NCBI GenBank assembly: GCA_026826555.1
Contig: JAKSZT010053881.1
Coordinates: 2,647,051-2,711,050, forward strand
DNA: 64,000 bases
Direction: 5' to 3'
Origin: Tolypeutes matacus
Lineage: Eukaryota; Chordata; Mammalia; Cingulata; Chlamyphoridae
In this document: positions 12,200-24,600 of the stretch, one piece after another
Numbering within the stretch: the first letter of the stretch is position 1
Layout of the letters: every line of letters starts with the position of its first letter
Program-made: the position numbers and the translations under genes
Notes under the pieces: model-generated
Database searches by the model: none
What the model saw: the letters and a program-made list of their open reading frames with translations, nothing else
What the model was told of the DNA's origin: nothing

Positions 12200-12583
12200 T
12201 GGAAGCGGATGTGGCTCAATCAGTTGGGCACCCGCCTACCACATAGGAGGTCCTGGGTTTGGGTCCTGGTGCCTCCTAAAAGAAGACAAGCAGATGCCGC
12301 CCCCACTGCAACAAGCTAGATGCTGCCCCTGCTGCAACGAGCTAGACGCTATCCCCATCACAATGAGCAGATGCCACAAGCCAGCAAACGCTGCAACCTG
12401 TAGGGAGTGACTGTGGCTCAGGCTGATGGGCACTTGCTTCTCATGTGGAAGGTCCCAGGTTTGGTTCCCGGTGCCTTCTGGAGAAGGCGAGCAAACAATA
12501 AGCAGACAGAGGAGAGAACCATCTGGGGGGGGGGGTGGTGCAAATAAAGAAAAATAGAGTAAATAAATAAATCTTTAAAAAAC
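12200..12583 (+). mobile_element. Long tRNA-derived SINE with internal repeats
   Basis: The head has an A box at 12211-12222 (GTGGCTCAATC) and a CCTGGGTTTGGGTCC B-box region. The body holds near repeats of TGCAACAAGCTAGATGCTGC. A second tRNA-like unit starts near 12405, followed by an A-rich tail. An 11-bp target duplication, AAGAATATGGA, lies at 12189-12199 and 12584-12594. It contains a G run at about 12524-12534. Confidence 0.85.
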
Positions 12584-13152
12584 AAGAATATGGAAGTATA
12601 TTTATATATATTTGATGGGGGGAGGTATTTCTAAGAAAGAACTGAAACTCAGAAACAGTGAAAAAAAAAAAGGCCTGAGAAGTTTGGATATTTAGAAATT
12701 AAAACTTTCTATACAGCAATACAAATTAAAAGATAAGAGACAGAAAGGGAAAGTATTTGTAATATATTTTGAACTGTATTAATATTTTAAAAATATAAGG
12801 AGTTACTGCAAATAAGAAATGAAAAACCCAATAGACAAATGTGTGAAGGATACATGAATAGGCAGTTTCCAGAGAAAATAATACAAATTACTTAGTTGCA
12901 ATCAAAGAATAGAAATAGAAATAAATATGAGATACAATTTTTCATTTATTAGATGGACAGATATCAAAAGAGTTAATATCATGTGTTGGTTGTAGAAGGT
13001 AAATTTGTTGGAACCTCTTGGAAAGGGAGTTTAGGAATGTGTCAAAATTTAAAAAGTGAATATTCTTTTATTTTTAAAAATTCAAAATAGGAGACTACTT
13101 TGAAGGCAGTATTCTTTGGATGTATCAGTTCTTACATTTAATAAAAAAACAC

Positions 13153-13240
13153 AGGAGTGGGTGTAGCTCAGTGGTTAAGTGCCTGCTTCCCATGTATGAG
13201 GTCCCGGATTCAATCCTTGGTACCTCCTAAAAATAAATAA
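13153..13240 (+). mobile_element. tRNA-derived SINE monomer
   Basis: Single monomer: GGAGTGGGTGTAGCTCAG head with A box, GGATTCAATCC B box and TGGTACCTCCTAAAAATAAA end. Confidence 0.85.
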
Positions 13241-14122
13241 AGAATTTTATTTAAAAAGTGGTTGCTTTAAAAAAAAAATCAATCAAATCACATTACATAA
13301 TATTTTTGAACACAGAAACCAAAGACATTAGTAATTTAAATAAAAGGAAGTAAGAAAGGCCTGAAGTAGTGAGACCTCAGTAAGGAATGGATATTTAAAA
13401 TGAGCCTGAGGCAAACCTTCCTGAGACAACGGATGGATTATGCAATGCTCTCCAAAAGGCCTTGATGAAAAGTCTAGCATTTGAGACATTTAAACGGTGA
13501 TTAGGAAATATACATGCATTTTTAATAAACTTATGAAACAGAAGACTAAACTGGATAATCTCTTAAGCATTTTGCATTTATAGGTTCAGAAATATAATGC
13601 TGAGCTTGCTCCCAACATCATACAAAGTTCATGTAAAAGATTAAAAATATAATTGGATGTTATGGAGATTTATCATAGCTGGTAGGAAAATAATCTTCAG
13701 ATACAGTATGTGGAGTCCAAGCATATAAAGAAAACCCATTTTCAAGTAAAACTACTTTTTAAAGCAATTTGTTAACTATGACAGCAGTTTCATACAGATA
13801 TTAAATCCTGATTTTAAGTGCTAGGCATATAAACTTTCCTACTTAGGTTAGGAGTTATAATCTGATTTTTTAAAACCTCATTTCATATTTTATTTCCAGT
13901 TTTAGTTTTTTTTTCCCCTTTCCTTTTTCAGGTCCAGAAACCACTAAGCCACTTAAGTACGGTAGAATGCTTACAGTTCTCCACATCCCATGGAGGTAGA
14001 TTGTTTTCAATGGAATGATTGCCTTTTCTGTAAAGTTAATCAAGGGATGAAGCTTTAAGGACAGGATACATGTCTTTTCCATCCACAGTGACTCAGTTCT
14101 GGAAACAAATCAAAATACTAAC
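13241..14122. other. Intronic stretch, nothing recognised
   Basis: AT-rich sequence between the SINE and the 108-bp exon; no gene or named repeat seen. Confidence 0.5.
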
Positions 14123-14230
14123 CATAGAACCTCTAGTTCCTCTGGCACCGTTAGGACCACTTTCCCCAATTTGTCCAGGAGCACCTCTGCTTCCAATTTC
14201 TCCTGTGGGTCCTTTTTGTCCCTTTTCACC
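14123..14230 (-). CDS. COL24A1: Collagen triple-helix exon, 108 bp
   Basis: Encodes 36 residues in 12 perfect triplets, beginning GEKGQKGPTGEIG and ending GARGTRGSM. The acceptor is CCACAG and the donor ATG|GTTAGT. Its lysine-rich start joins the basic end of the preceding exon, so the spliced protein has a continuous basic patch. It is the second 108-bp exon of the window. Confidence 0.92.
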
Positions 14231-15886
14231 CTGTGGATGTCATTAGTAAGAGAGAAAAGTAAGAAGGAACAAATTTATACTTAGACTAATTAACTATATC
14301 ATATACCTGAATGACTCCAGAGGATTTTCTATAAGGAAAATTCTGTAGGTAGTAGTTTAACAGTTCTTATAGATCACCACTGACATTATTGTCATACCAC
14401 CACCACCCAAATTATTGCAAAAATATAATTAAAAGTAACTTTGGGAAAAGAATATTAAAAAAATAATTTTGGCCAAATAAGCAGGGGATATCTGGTGCTA
14501 ATGTTGAATTCCAAATAACCAAGCTTTTTATTTTGAATTTTGATATTTATTCTGTTTCTACAGAGAACTTCAATGCCACAAAGATCCATTTAATGCAAAA
14601 AACTTGTTCTCTTATATCCAGGATTATCACTCACTAGCTTGGAGTATGCCTTTAAAATTATATAACATTTTAATATCAGTTTACATCTCTCTGAAAACTG
14701 GTTACGTTCTGTTTTCCATTAGACTGAATGGTCCTTTTCTAGCACCAAAATAGATCTACTCTTAAATAACATTGTGTTATGCATTTTCTGAAAGTGGGAA
14801 CCAGCATGTTCCATTGTTGATAGTGAAGTAGACACAAAGAAAAACTAAACTGTGACCACAGTCAGTCAGGAAATTTTGGGGATTCATAGGACTAAAGAAT
14901 TTTAAGTCCTTTTTTGTGTGTGTGTGATCTCATTGGAACACCAAACAGACTTTATTTTACTTTCCCAGGAGTGCAGGTTGTTGTAAGGAGCTGTATTGTT
15001 CTACTTCACTTGTAAAGCTGATTTTTGGCATAACATTACTAAGTACGGTGAAAACAGACTTCAATATTGGGGTTATTTTTATAGACAGGAATGACAACTA
15101 AAATTTGCCTCATTCATATTTTTTTTCCCTTAAATTGTCCAAAGATTCTGAGAAAGATAAACTAGGTATATATTAGCAGAAGTGCTAGACTTGGACTTTG
15201 AGTACTAGAATATAGTGTGATTTGAAGTTAATTATAATAAATATATTCAGGACTGTTGTAGTCCCATGGGAAAACCTTTTCAATGTCTCACAAATTTTTA
15301 AACAAATTATCAATCCCATCCAAAGATGAATTTTTCATTGTAACATAGTAGAATTTTACAAATACATCAAGCTTTTTAGTGAAATATAAAGTGAGCAAAT
15401 AAATATCCTTATTTCATGGTTCTTGGCCAATATTTAGGAAAAGTAAAATCAATCACTAACTTTTCAACTTAGAGAAACAAATTAATAGCAAATCCAGAGA
15501 GAATTCTAATCATATACCTCCTCCCCACACACAAATATTTTTCTAAGGATGTCACTGAGTAGCACAAATGGCACAGCATTTTCTTTTTTTTTCCCTTTCT
15601 TGCAGATAAGCTACAAGAAGAATTTTTGGCAAACAGGAAAAGAAGGAAAAGCAAAGACCTTAGATCACCTACAAAGTAGAAAATGTGCCTTCAAATAAAA
15701 AAGGTGATAAGTATTCCTAAATGGAATTAAATATTAATTTATAAAAATGTCTTTTTCAGCCAAATTTACCATTCTTTATTATGTTACATCTAGTACAAAT
15801 AAAAACATTACAGCACTCTATATAGGTCTGGGCATATCAGAAGAAAGAAAATCAGCATAGAAAAATGTAAAAAAAAAAAAAACAAC
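14231..15886. other. Intron, nothing recognised
   Basis: A 1.66-kb intron. The only notable feature is the 14-A run (14 T on the coding strand) at 15869-15882, next to the donor of the exon at 15887. Confidence 0.5.
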
Positions 15887-15940
15887 CTTTTTTCCTGGCC
15901 GACCTCTTTGTCCTGGAATTCCCACAATTCCTTCAGGTCC
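15887..15940 (-). CDS. COL24A1: Collagen triple-helix exon, 54 bp, weak donor
   Basis: Encodes GPEGIVGIPGQRGRPGKK, six perfect triplets with a strongly basic end. The acceptor is ATTCAG. The donor AAG|GTTGTT departs from consensus at +3 to +5 and is followed at once by an unbroken run of 14 T on the coding strand (15869-15882). That layout is typical of splice sites needing TIA-1-type help, so inclusion of this exon may be regulated. The reading frame itself is clear. Confidence 0.85.
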
Positions 15941-16994
15941 CTGAATATGCAATATAAAAAAGGAAATAAATGATTAAAGAAAAGACAAGATGGAATGCCT
16001 GAATACTTATGATATCACACAGTCACTAAATGGTACACTAAGTAAAAATGAGAATTACTCTTCAACATTATTTTTGTATAATTATTTATAAGGAGGTCAT
16101 AATGATTAGAAGCATAGCTGTTACTAGTTAGTAAAGCTCACACATGCAAACTAACCAATATAGTAAAAATTAGACTCTTCTTTACTCTAGGAAGAAAGTT
16201 ACTTGGTTTCAGCATAACCATTGTAATTAGTGAGAATGTAATTAAAATAAATCCAAATGTACCCATTTCAGTTCTATGAGTTACTGTTGAATTTATAGGA
16301 TTAGAAAACATATGCAATATATGGTCAAGGAAAATGCCCAAATCTCATTAAGCAGAGAGGAGTAAAGATATTCTTTGGTCTGTGGAAAAGAGAGAGGAAA
16401 TAAAGGAAGAAAGAGTAAGTAGTCATATTAAACTTTTTAATATTATGTTTTCATTTCAATATGAACTTTGTTTAGCTGAAAGTAAATGAAAAGTTTTCAA
16501 TTTACACTTTGTTTAGTAAAATGTAGTTAAAATATTTTAGATATTGTGAATTTGCAGATCAACAATAGTTAGGCTTAAATGACAGCTACAGTAAGCCAGG
16601 TTGCAGGTTCAAAAATGGCTAATAATTAATCACAGCAATCCTTGCGTTAGTTGGAAATGAAAATGGAAATTTGTGTCCCAAAGCTTGATGAGCTGCAAAA
16701 ATGATGTAGACAAGAAATAAATTGTGGTTTACCACTGTGCAATGTAGGCTCTCGATAAATATTTGTTGAACGAATAAACAGATACCTAAGGAAATGACTC
16801 ATGCCCTGTGCTCCTGAGCAAATGCTCTTTTGGCCTCTGAAAATCGCTGGATTTAGAGGCCAAAGCAGCAAAGTTCTATTGCTGTAGTTCTAGCTGCATC
16901 CAGAGGTTGAAATGATAGTTGCACTATACTGAGGACTTCTATGTGCTTAAAAAGGACTTTTAATAAGGGGCTGGTTTACCTTCACTGAGTTTAA
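15941..16994. other. Start of the 13.9-kb intron, low information
   Basis: Mostly unassigned. About 16735-16790 (CTCGATAAATATTTGTTGAA) looks like the extreme 3' end of an L2 in sense. Confidence 0.4.
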
Positions 16995-17220
16995 GTGTGA
17001 GAGCTTTTGAAAATCAGACTGCCCCAGTTTCATAATTTGGCTTTGGCACCTAATAGCTAAAAGACCAGAGGCAAGTTAACTTCTAAAAGTCTTAGTTTCC
17101 TTTTTTATAAAATGAGTATAATAACTTCTCCTCAACAAGATACTAAGTTTAAATGAGATAATGCATATAAAGCTTAGAAAAGACTAGGTTTATAAGAGCT
17201 CAATAAATGTTAGCTCTAAT
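16995..17220 (+). mobile_element. MIR SINE relic
   Basis: The MIR order in sense: AGACTGCCCCAGTTTCATAA, CACCTAATAGCTAAAAGACC, AAGTTAACTTCTAAAAGTCT, TTTATAAAATGAG, TAAATGAGATAATGCATATAA. A GAGCTCAATAAATG end follows. Confidence 0.75.
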
Positions 17221-18855
17221 TTCTGCTGTGTCTTTTAAAGTGTATTATGCAATAGTAAAAAATATATTAAAAAGATATTAAAGGTATTAATAAATAAATT
17301 TAAATTAATTTAATAAAGATATTAAAGATAATAAAGATTCATGCATCCACTTAAAAAATAGAATCATATTATATATTTATGATTTTAGTTATAAATATTA
17401 ACTTGAAGCCCCATATATACATATACCTTTCCAAAGATACCATTCTCCCTCCCCACTCAGACACAACCATTATTCTATTTGTTTATCATTCCCATGCATT
17501 TCTTTATACCTTTACTCTATTTGTATGCATACCCAAGCAATATATGGTTATTCTGCATCTTTTTAAACTTTAAATAAAAAGTATCATACTAAACATTTTG
17601 TTTTGTACTTTTTTTTATTTTGTAGTTTTTTTAACATATTCTTTTGAAACTTGTTTTTTCTTGCACGTTTTGTTTTTTATTGTATTCAGCATGGCTTTAA
17701 TCCTTTTTTTTTTTTTTTTTTTTTTTTTTGCTGCTACAGGATTCCATTTTACTGTCAAACCAAAAACTATTTAACCATTTTCTGATTGATGGACTTTTCA
17801 GTGGTTTCCTTTTTTTTCCTGTTACAGACAATGCTGCAATAAACATCCTTGCGTATGCTTCTCTGTGCCACTTTGAGTTTTTTTAGGTATATAACATGGA
17901 AGCTTGTAATTGAATTGCTGGGTTGTAGGATATATACATCTTAAATATCCTAGATATTGCCAAATTGTTCTCCAAAGTGGTTGTTTCAATTTACATTCTC
18001 ACAATGTTTAAGAGTTCCAATTATTCTATATCTTCCATCATGCTTGTTACTATCAGACTTAAAATTTGTTGTTTGTGATTTCCATTTGTATATCCCTTAT
18101 TATTAAGGAGGAATGAATATCTATTCATATAATTACTGGACACTGATATATGAATATCTGGTCCCTATCTTTTGCCCATTATTCTACTGGGCTGTCCTTT
18201 TCTTATTGAGTTATACATAAGAGTTCTTATATGTTTTCCTGATAATTGTGTTTTGTTCATTCCACACATCACAAATCTCTTCTCTGAGATGGTGGCTCTT
18301 CTCACCTTGTTTATTTTAATTCTTGATTAACACAAGCTTGCAGTTTTAATGTAGTCAAATACACCATTATTTTTCCTCTTGCTTTGTTTCTTGTATTGTA
18401 TTGTTTAAGAAATACTTATTACTTTGCTTTCCCCCCAACCATGAGGTCATAAAAAATTCTCTTAAATGCTTCCTAGGGTTTTAAAGTTTTGATTTTCACA
18501 ATTAGGCCTTCTAATCTGCTTAGAATTTATTTTGTGTGTGTATGTATGTGTATGGTGTGAGGGAGGGATTTATTTCCATTTGGTTAAGCAATTGTACCAG
18601 TATCATTTATAGATTAGTTCATCTTTTCCCTATATAGCTGCAATGCATAATCAGTTTATCAAACAAGTTTTCAAAATATAACTAGATCTGATTCTAGGTT
18701 ATCTGTCTCCATTGATCTATTTGTCTATCGGTGAACTTCTGTGACACTGGATTAATTACTCTAGCTTCAACAATAAATTATGATATTAGGAGCAGGTGTA
18801 GCTCAGTGTTTGAGTACCTGCTTCACATGTACGATGTCTCTAGTTCAATCCCCAG

Positions 18856-20016
18856 TGAGGCAGGTTAGTATAGGGAAAGAGAGAAGGCCCCTGGGACCCT
18901 TCAGAAAACATGGCCGTGAAACCCCTCCTGGAAAACCCTGTCTATTAGTCAGCCAAATGGGTGCTGATGCAAAGTACCAGAAATCTGTGGGCTTTTATAA
19001 AGGTATTTATTTGGGGTAGAAGCTTACAGTTACAAGGCCCTTAAGTGTCCAACTCAAGGTACCATAAGAAGTACTTCCTCACCCAAAATCTGTTGCCACA
19101 TGTTGAAGCAAGATGGCGGATGATGTCTGTGAGGGCTCAGCCTTTCTCTTTCCTTTTAAGGCTCTGTGGGTCCAGCTTCTGTGTATCTCAGCTGTAGGCT
19201 GTAGGGCTTGCCTCTCTTCCCAGTGCTCGTTTCTTTCTGGGCTTAGCTGCTCTATTCTCTTCATAAGGTCAGCTATAAACTATCAGGCAAATGGTTCATC
19301 TCTCTTCCTGGGGCTGCAGGATCCTCTTCCGTGACTATGGAGTTCTCTCTCTTTTCTCACGTATCTGTTTCTGTGTGTCTTCTTGATTGAGTTTCCAACC
19401 ATGTAGCCCACAAAGGGGGCAGTGACTCAACCCTGCACACCCTAATGATGTGATTGAATCAAAGCCCTAATCTTAACATAATTTAATCAAAGGCATCTCA
19501 GCTGAATCTAATACAATCAAAGGGTATCACGCCCAGAGGAACAGATCAGTTTACAAACATAATCACTATCTCTTTTTGGAATTCATAAATATCAAATTGC
19601 TATACCCTACTACTAAGAACAAAGTTGTAAAGACCCCACCTAAAGCCTGGCCACAAGGTCCCATCTGGAACTCTTACTGGGGTCACAGGGAAGCCCCAGA
19701 TCATTCCAAACAGGCCTGAGAGCTAACAGGCAGCGACTGTAAGGCAACCAATCAGAACAGCAAACAGCTGGGGTCCCTCCACAACATTAGGAATGGGAAG
19801 GAGGAAAGGTCTTAAAAAGGCCTAACCCAGGGCTCCACACAAGCATCTCTTCCTGCAGCACACCCGCACCCATGTTTGGGGTTGCATACAGTTTTTCTTT
19901 TCTTATTTCTTAGTAAACTATTTATTCCCTTGCACTCCCTATGGGGTGTCCTTAAATTCTTTTATGTGACATACCTAAGAACCTAGAAGCCCAGAACCCA
20001 GAGCATTCTGCTAACA
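18856..20016 (+). mobile_element. ERV1-like solo LTR, itself interrupted
   Basis: Starts TGAGGCAGG and ends GCTAACA (TG...CA). The CCAG/CCGG flanks form a 4-bp target duplication with one change, as expected for gammaretrovirus-type integration. Visible are AACCAATCAGAACAGC (CCAAT box), a TTAAAAAGG TATA-like box and a T-rich stretch near 19890. A second element occupies 18939-19602. There is no coding region. Confidence 0.75.
18939..19602 (+). mobile_element. Unclassified LTR-like element inside the ERV1-like LTR
   Basis: Starts TGTCTATTAGTCAGCC and ends near ATTGCTA. Flanks are AACCC (18934-18938) and TACCC (19603-19607), a near-perfect 5-bp duplication. Removing it restores a plausible continuous outer LTR. 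The family and orientation are unknown to me. Confidence 0.55.
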
Positions 20017-20934
20017 CCGGTACCTCCTAAAAATAAATAAATAAACAAATAAATAAATTATGATATCAGGTAGGACAGGTAGTTCTCCTTCTCTCCCCAA
20101 CATGTTCTTTAAAACTGTCTTTACATTGGTCCTTTTCACTTCCACATTTGAAAATCATTTTTCCTCAATCAAGTTCTAGAAAATAAATCCTGTAGGGATT
20201 TTGACTGAAATTTTATGGGATAATTGCCAATTTTATGATATTGCGTCTTCTTGTCCATTAATATGCTATATCTATCACTTATTTAGGCCTTCTTTAATAA
20301 ACTTTTACATTTTTTTCAATGAACCTTTGCAAATATTTTGTTACATTTATTCCTAGGTTCATTATTTTGTGGCTGATTATATTGAAATTTGTATTTTATT
20401 AAAAAAGAAGTTTTATAACTGCTTGTTGCTGGTGAAGAATGGAATCTGTTTTTGTATACTGATTTTATACTAAGCATCAAGTTCAACTCTCATTATTCTA
20501 ATATTTTATAGATTATTCCTTTTTTTCAGAACCAGAATTTTTTTTTAAGGAGGTTTTTAAAAAATATATGTATATTTTTACTTGCTAGGACTCTGAGTAA
20601 ATGTTGAGTAGAAATGCTAAATAATTGTAATCTTTGTTCATTCCTTTCATGTTTCACCATTAAGTAGGATAGTTATTGTAGATTTTTGGTAGCTACCCTT
20701 AATGAATGGCTATTAAATTTTACTAAATACTTTTGTTTAATTGAGATGATATTTTTTATCTTTTCTGCCTCTAATCTGTGAATATGTGACTTGCATTTAT
20801 ATATTTTTTAAATATTAAAATTTTGATGCAAGACTGGTATAAGAGGAAATTCATAAACCCCATTATTATACCAGTGCTTCACAAATGCAATGAATTCAAG
20901 TATTCATGCATCAGCTGCCACTACTGCCGGGCGA

Positions 20935-21585
20935 TGATACCTGCCCACTAACAATTCAGTTTAGGCATCATGGTGAAGTAGGCTAGTAAAATAGGGAATC
21001 AAGAGATTCCCTATTTGCCAGATCTGAAACCTGGCAAAATGTCCACGTGAATATCAATACCTCCAAGATGGCTGCTGGAAGACTCTCACAGATTCTCCCA
21101 TTAGGAACAAGATTTCCTCTGGAAGCCAGGAGACGCCCCAGATATAATCCAGGGGCCTTATCATTGGGTCTTCCTGGGGGATTGATGGGTGGGGTAATCA
21201 ATCAAACAGTAAACAGCTGGGACTCCTCCTGTGTCATTAGCAAAAGGGCGGAATAATTAATGGTTTAAAAAGCAAGCACAAGGGGCTTTTGCTTTGTCTC
21301 TCTCTTGCGTTTGGACCCCTGTTCTGACCTTCTTCACCCCCGCCTGGATCAACATGCAAGTAAAACCTGGGCATTTATAATCTATAATGGGAAACTGTAG
21401 TCTGTAAATCAGTCCTCGTTATCACTCTTCAGGCCCTTCCTCTCTACCTGGGACCCATGATCTGTTATTTCCTTCCATTTCTCTTCTCTCCCTACCTTAA
21501 TAAATTACTGGTCTAATTAACCCAACATGCTCTTGAAACTCATTTCTTGTAGCTTAGTCAAGAATCTAGATAAAATCTGGTTACA
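20935..21585 (+). mobile_element. ERV1-like solo LTR
   Basis: Shares AAACAGCTGGGACTCCTCC with the CCAAT-region of the LTR at 18856 (AAACAGCTGGGGTCCCTCC). It has a TTTAAAAAGCAAGC TATA-like box, CCTTAATAAATTACTGG near the 3' end and GGTTACA as its end. The 5' boundary is approximate and I could not find a target duplication. Confidence 0.6.
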
Positions 21586-21604
21586 GTGGTATGTGTTTAT
21601 GTAA

Positions 21605-24600
21605 GTATTTATGAAAAATTGTGGAAGGCTTCCAGTCGACCAATATGGCTATATAAGATACTCCAGGTACCATTTCCCCAGAGAATCTTTGAACAACTAG
21701 CAAAAACTGACAGAGACATCTTCCTCAAAACTCCAGAAAACAGATAAAGGGTTGCAGTAACTGGAAGAAGGCAGCTTTCAAAATGGTAGGAGGAGTTCAC
21801 AAAGCCCCTCCCCTATCCCTTTCCTAACATGGTGCAGAGCCAGGTTGTACTCCCATTGTGGGTACCTGGCCCTGTTCTGGAGGGAGGAGAGTAATCCTTA
21901 TGTACACAGTGTATGTTGGGGCAAATTATTCTAGATGAAGTCTGAAAGACTGAACTACAAAACTCATCTAGGACTCATCTTCCCAGAACTTCCCTGCAGG
22001 TAGAAGCATCTTGAAGACAGCTAACAAAATATAAGAAACAATTAGTCAAAGCAGCTTGGGCAAAGTCAAACAATAGAACACCAGGGAGTAGAGGGGGTAT
22101 TTGAATTCCTAGGAAGGAGGGAATTTCTAATGCCATGAATAAGCACAAACCCTGGAAAAGATGTAGCTTCAGAAAAGGCCACCCACTTCACATTTGCCTT
22201 GGACTGGTCTTGAAAGGAGGGCTAAACTCTGAAGGAGGGCAACAGCCAATGCAGAGCCAATTTGCAAAGACTGTGAAAGGTGTTTTTTGCATTTGTTTGT
22301 GTGTTTTTGTTAGTTCCTGGTATTCAAGGAAATCTCTGTCATATTACTAGCTGTATACAAACTGAAGGGATAGCTCAGGTGTAAATCCCAGAGTTAACAT
22401 ATTAAAGTCTTAAAATGTACAGTGTGCAACAAAAGATTGCAAGACAAACAAAGAAATGGCAAATGATGGCCATAAAAGGAACAAGATAAAAATCCAGAAA
22501 TCACCAATGAAGAGGAAAAGACTTTGGAAATACCAGAAAAAGACTTATAAAATGATTCTCAATATGCTGAAGGAGATAAAGGAAAACACAGAGAAAGAAC
22601 AAAAGGATATCAGGAAAATGATGAATGAACAATATGAGAATCTCAATAAAATGATAGAAAATTTAAAAAGGAATCAAACAGAAATAGTAGAGTTGAAGAC
22701 CAACATAACTGAATAGAAAAAATTACCTAGAGAGTTTCAACAGCAGATTGGTGCTGGCAGAAAGAATCAGTGAACCTGAAAACAAGACAACTTAAAACAA
22801 AAACTGATTCAGGCTGAGGAGCAGAAAGAAAAAAGAATGAAAAAAAAAAAAAAAGTGAACAGAACCCAAGATACCTGTGGGGCACCTTCAGCTGTACCTA
22901 TATATGCATTATGGGAATCCCAGATGGAGAACAAAGACAGAAAGGAGCAGAAGAAATATGCAAAGAAATAATGGTGGAAAACTCCCCATGAATATGAACA
23001 TTCAAGAAGCCCAACAAACCCCAAAAAAGGATAAACACAAAGAGAGCCATGCCCAGAAACATAATAGACAAACTGTCTAATGCCAGGGGAAAGGAGAAGT
23101 TCTGAAAACTGCAAGAGAAAAGCAACATGTTATGTACAGGGAGTCCCAAAAAGATTAAATTCTGGTTTCTCATCAGATAATATGGAGGCAAGAAGGCAGT
23201 GGGATGAAAAATGTAAAGTCCTAATAGAAAACAAACAAAGAATTTTGCCAGGCAAAGAATTTTGTATTTTGCAAGACTGTCTTTCAAAAGTGAGGGTGGT
23301 ATTAAGACATTCCCAGATAAACAATAGCTGAGAAAGTTCATCAGCACTAGACTGGCCCTGCCCTGCAAGCAAACTGAAAGGAAAGGACACCACACAGTGT
23401 ATCAAAGTGCCATAAAGAAACAATCAACTCCGGTAAAGGAACTATAAGAATAATTATAAATACCAGTAGTATTGTATTTTTAGAATATAACTCCATATTT
23501 TAGTTCTTACAGGTTCTAAAATGCAAATACATAAAAAGTAAAGGAAAATGTATGGTTTTGGACATACAGTATATAAAGATATAATTTATAAAAAGTACAA
23601 CAAAAAGGGAAATGGAGGAATATAGGAAGAATGTATGTTGGTATCAAATCAAAGTTGATTGTTATAAATTTAGGATGTTAAATTTTAGTCCCATAGGAAC
23701 CACAAAAAAAAAAAAAAAAAAAAAAGGAAAAAATATCCAAATATCCAGAAAGAATGAGAAGGGGCTCAAAATGGTATAATACAAACAAAAACAAAAACAA
23801 AAAACAATATGAAAATAGACATTAATAGAAGAATTGAGGGACAAAAAGAGTAATACTTACAAAGAGCAAATAGCAAAATGGCAGAAGAGAGCTCTACATT
23901 ATGAGTAGTAACTTTAAATGTAAATGGATTAAAAAAAATGTAAATGGATTAAACTCTCCAGTGAAAAGGCAGAGATTGGCAGAATGGATAAAAATATGAC
24001 CCAACTATATGCTATCTACAAGAGACTCATCTTAAATTCAAACAGACAAGTAGGTTGAAAGGGAAAGGATAGAAAAAATATACTATGCAAATAATAACCA
24101 AACGAGAGCTAGGGTAGCTATATTAATATCAGATAAAATAGAATTTAAGTCATAAATTGTTATGAGGGAAATAGAAGGTCACTGTATACTGATAAAGGGG
24201 TCAATTCAATAAGATGTAACAATTATAAATATATATCCACCTAATGGCAGAGGCCAAAATATATGAAGCAAGTATTGACATATTTGAAGGGAGAAAAAGA
24301 CGTGTCTACATAATAGCAGAGACTTCAATGCATCTCTTGAAATAATGGACAGAACATCTAGACAAAAGATCAGTAAGGAAACAGAAGACTTGAACTATGC
24401 TATAAACCAGATACTTAACAGACATATATTGAACACTTCACTTGACAGCAGCAGAATATACTTCTTCTCTAGTGCACACAGATCATTCTCCAGGACAGAT
24501 CATATATTAAGGAATAAACAAGTCTCAATGAATTAAAAAAATACTAAAATAATGCAATGTATCCTCTCTGATCACAATGGAATGAAACTAGAAAAATTAA

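Larger units (their letters stand above)
11190..13105 (+). mobile_element. Decayed L1 ORF2 region, interrupted by two SINEs
   Basis: The order follows the C-terminal part of L1 ORF2 in sense: ACCAGAAGTTCTAATCAAT, then TGGAACATGACAAGCTGATT, then AAATGGTATTGAGACAACTGGC, then AATAGACAAATGTGTGAAGGA. All frames are broken. A SINE dimer (11628-11793) and a long SINE (12200-12583) landed within it later. Confidence 0.8.
18789..20054 (+). mobile_element. SINE monomer split by an LTR
   Basis: The 5' part is at 18789-18855 (A box TAGCTCAGTGTT, B box AGTTCAATCC). The 3' part resumes at 20017 with CCGGTACCTCCTAAAAATAAA. A 14-bp target duplication AAATTATGATAT(T/C)A lies at 18775-18788 and 20055-20068, so the SINE entered the old L1 before being split. 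Confidence 0.88.
17590..20870 (-). mobile_element. Old L1, reverse orientation, split by nested insertions
   Basis: The plus strand reads the complement of an L1 from its 3' UTR inward: AATGCTGCAATAAACATCCT, then TGGTTGTTTCAATTTACATTC, CTTTTGCCCATTATTCTACTGGG, and later TTCCTAGGTTCATTATTTTG and AGTAGAAATGCTAAATAATTG from ORF2. A SINE with its own inserted LTRs occupies 18789-20054. All frames are destroyed. Poly-T lies at about 17705-17729. Confidence 0.75.

Noticed and set aside
22898..23395. 165-residue minus-strand open frame, hydrophobic
   Set aside because: It is the antisense of L1 ORF1; the A-rich sense strand gives Phe/Leu-rich frames on the other strand.
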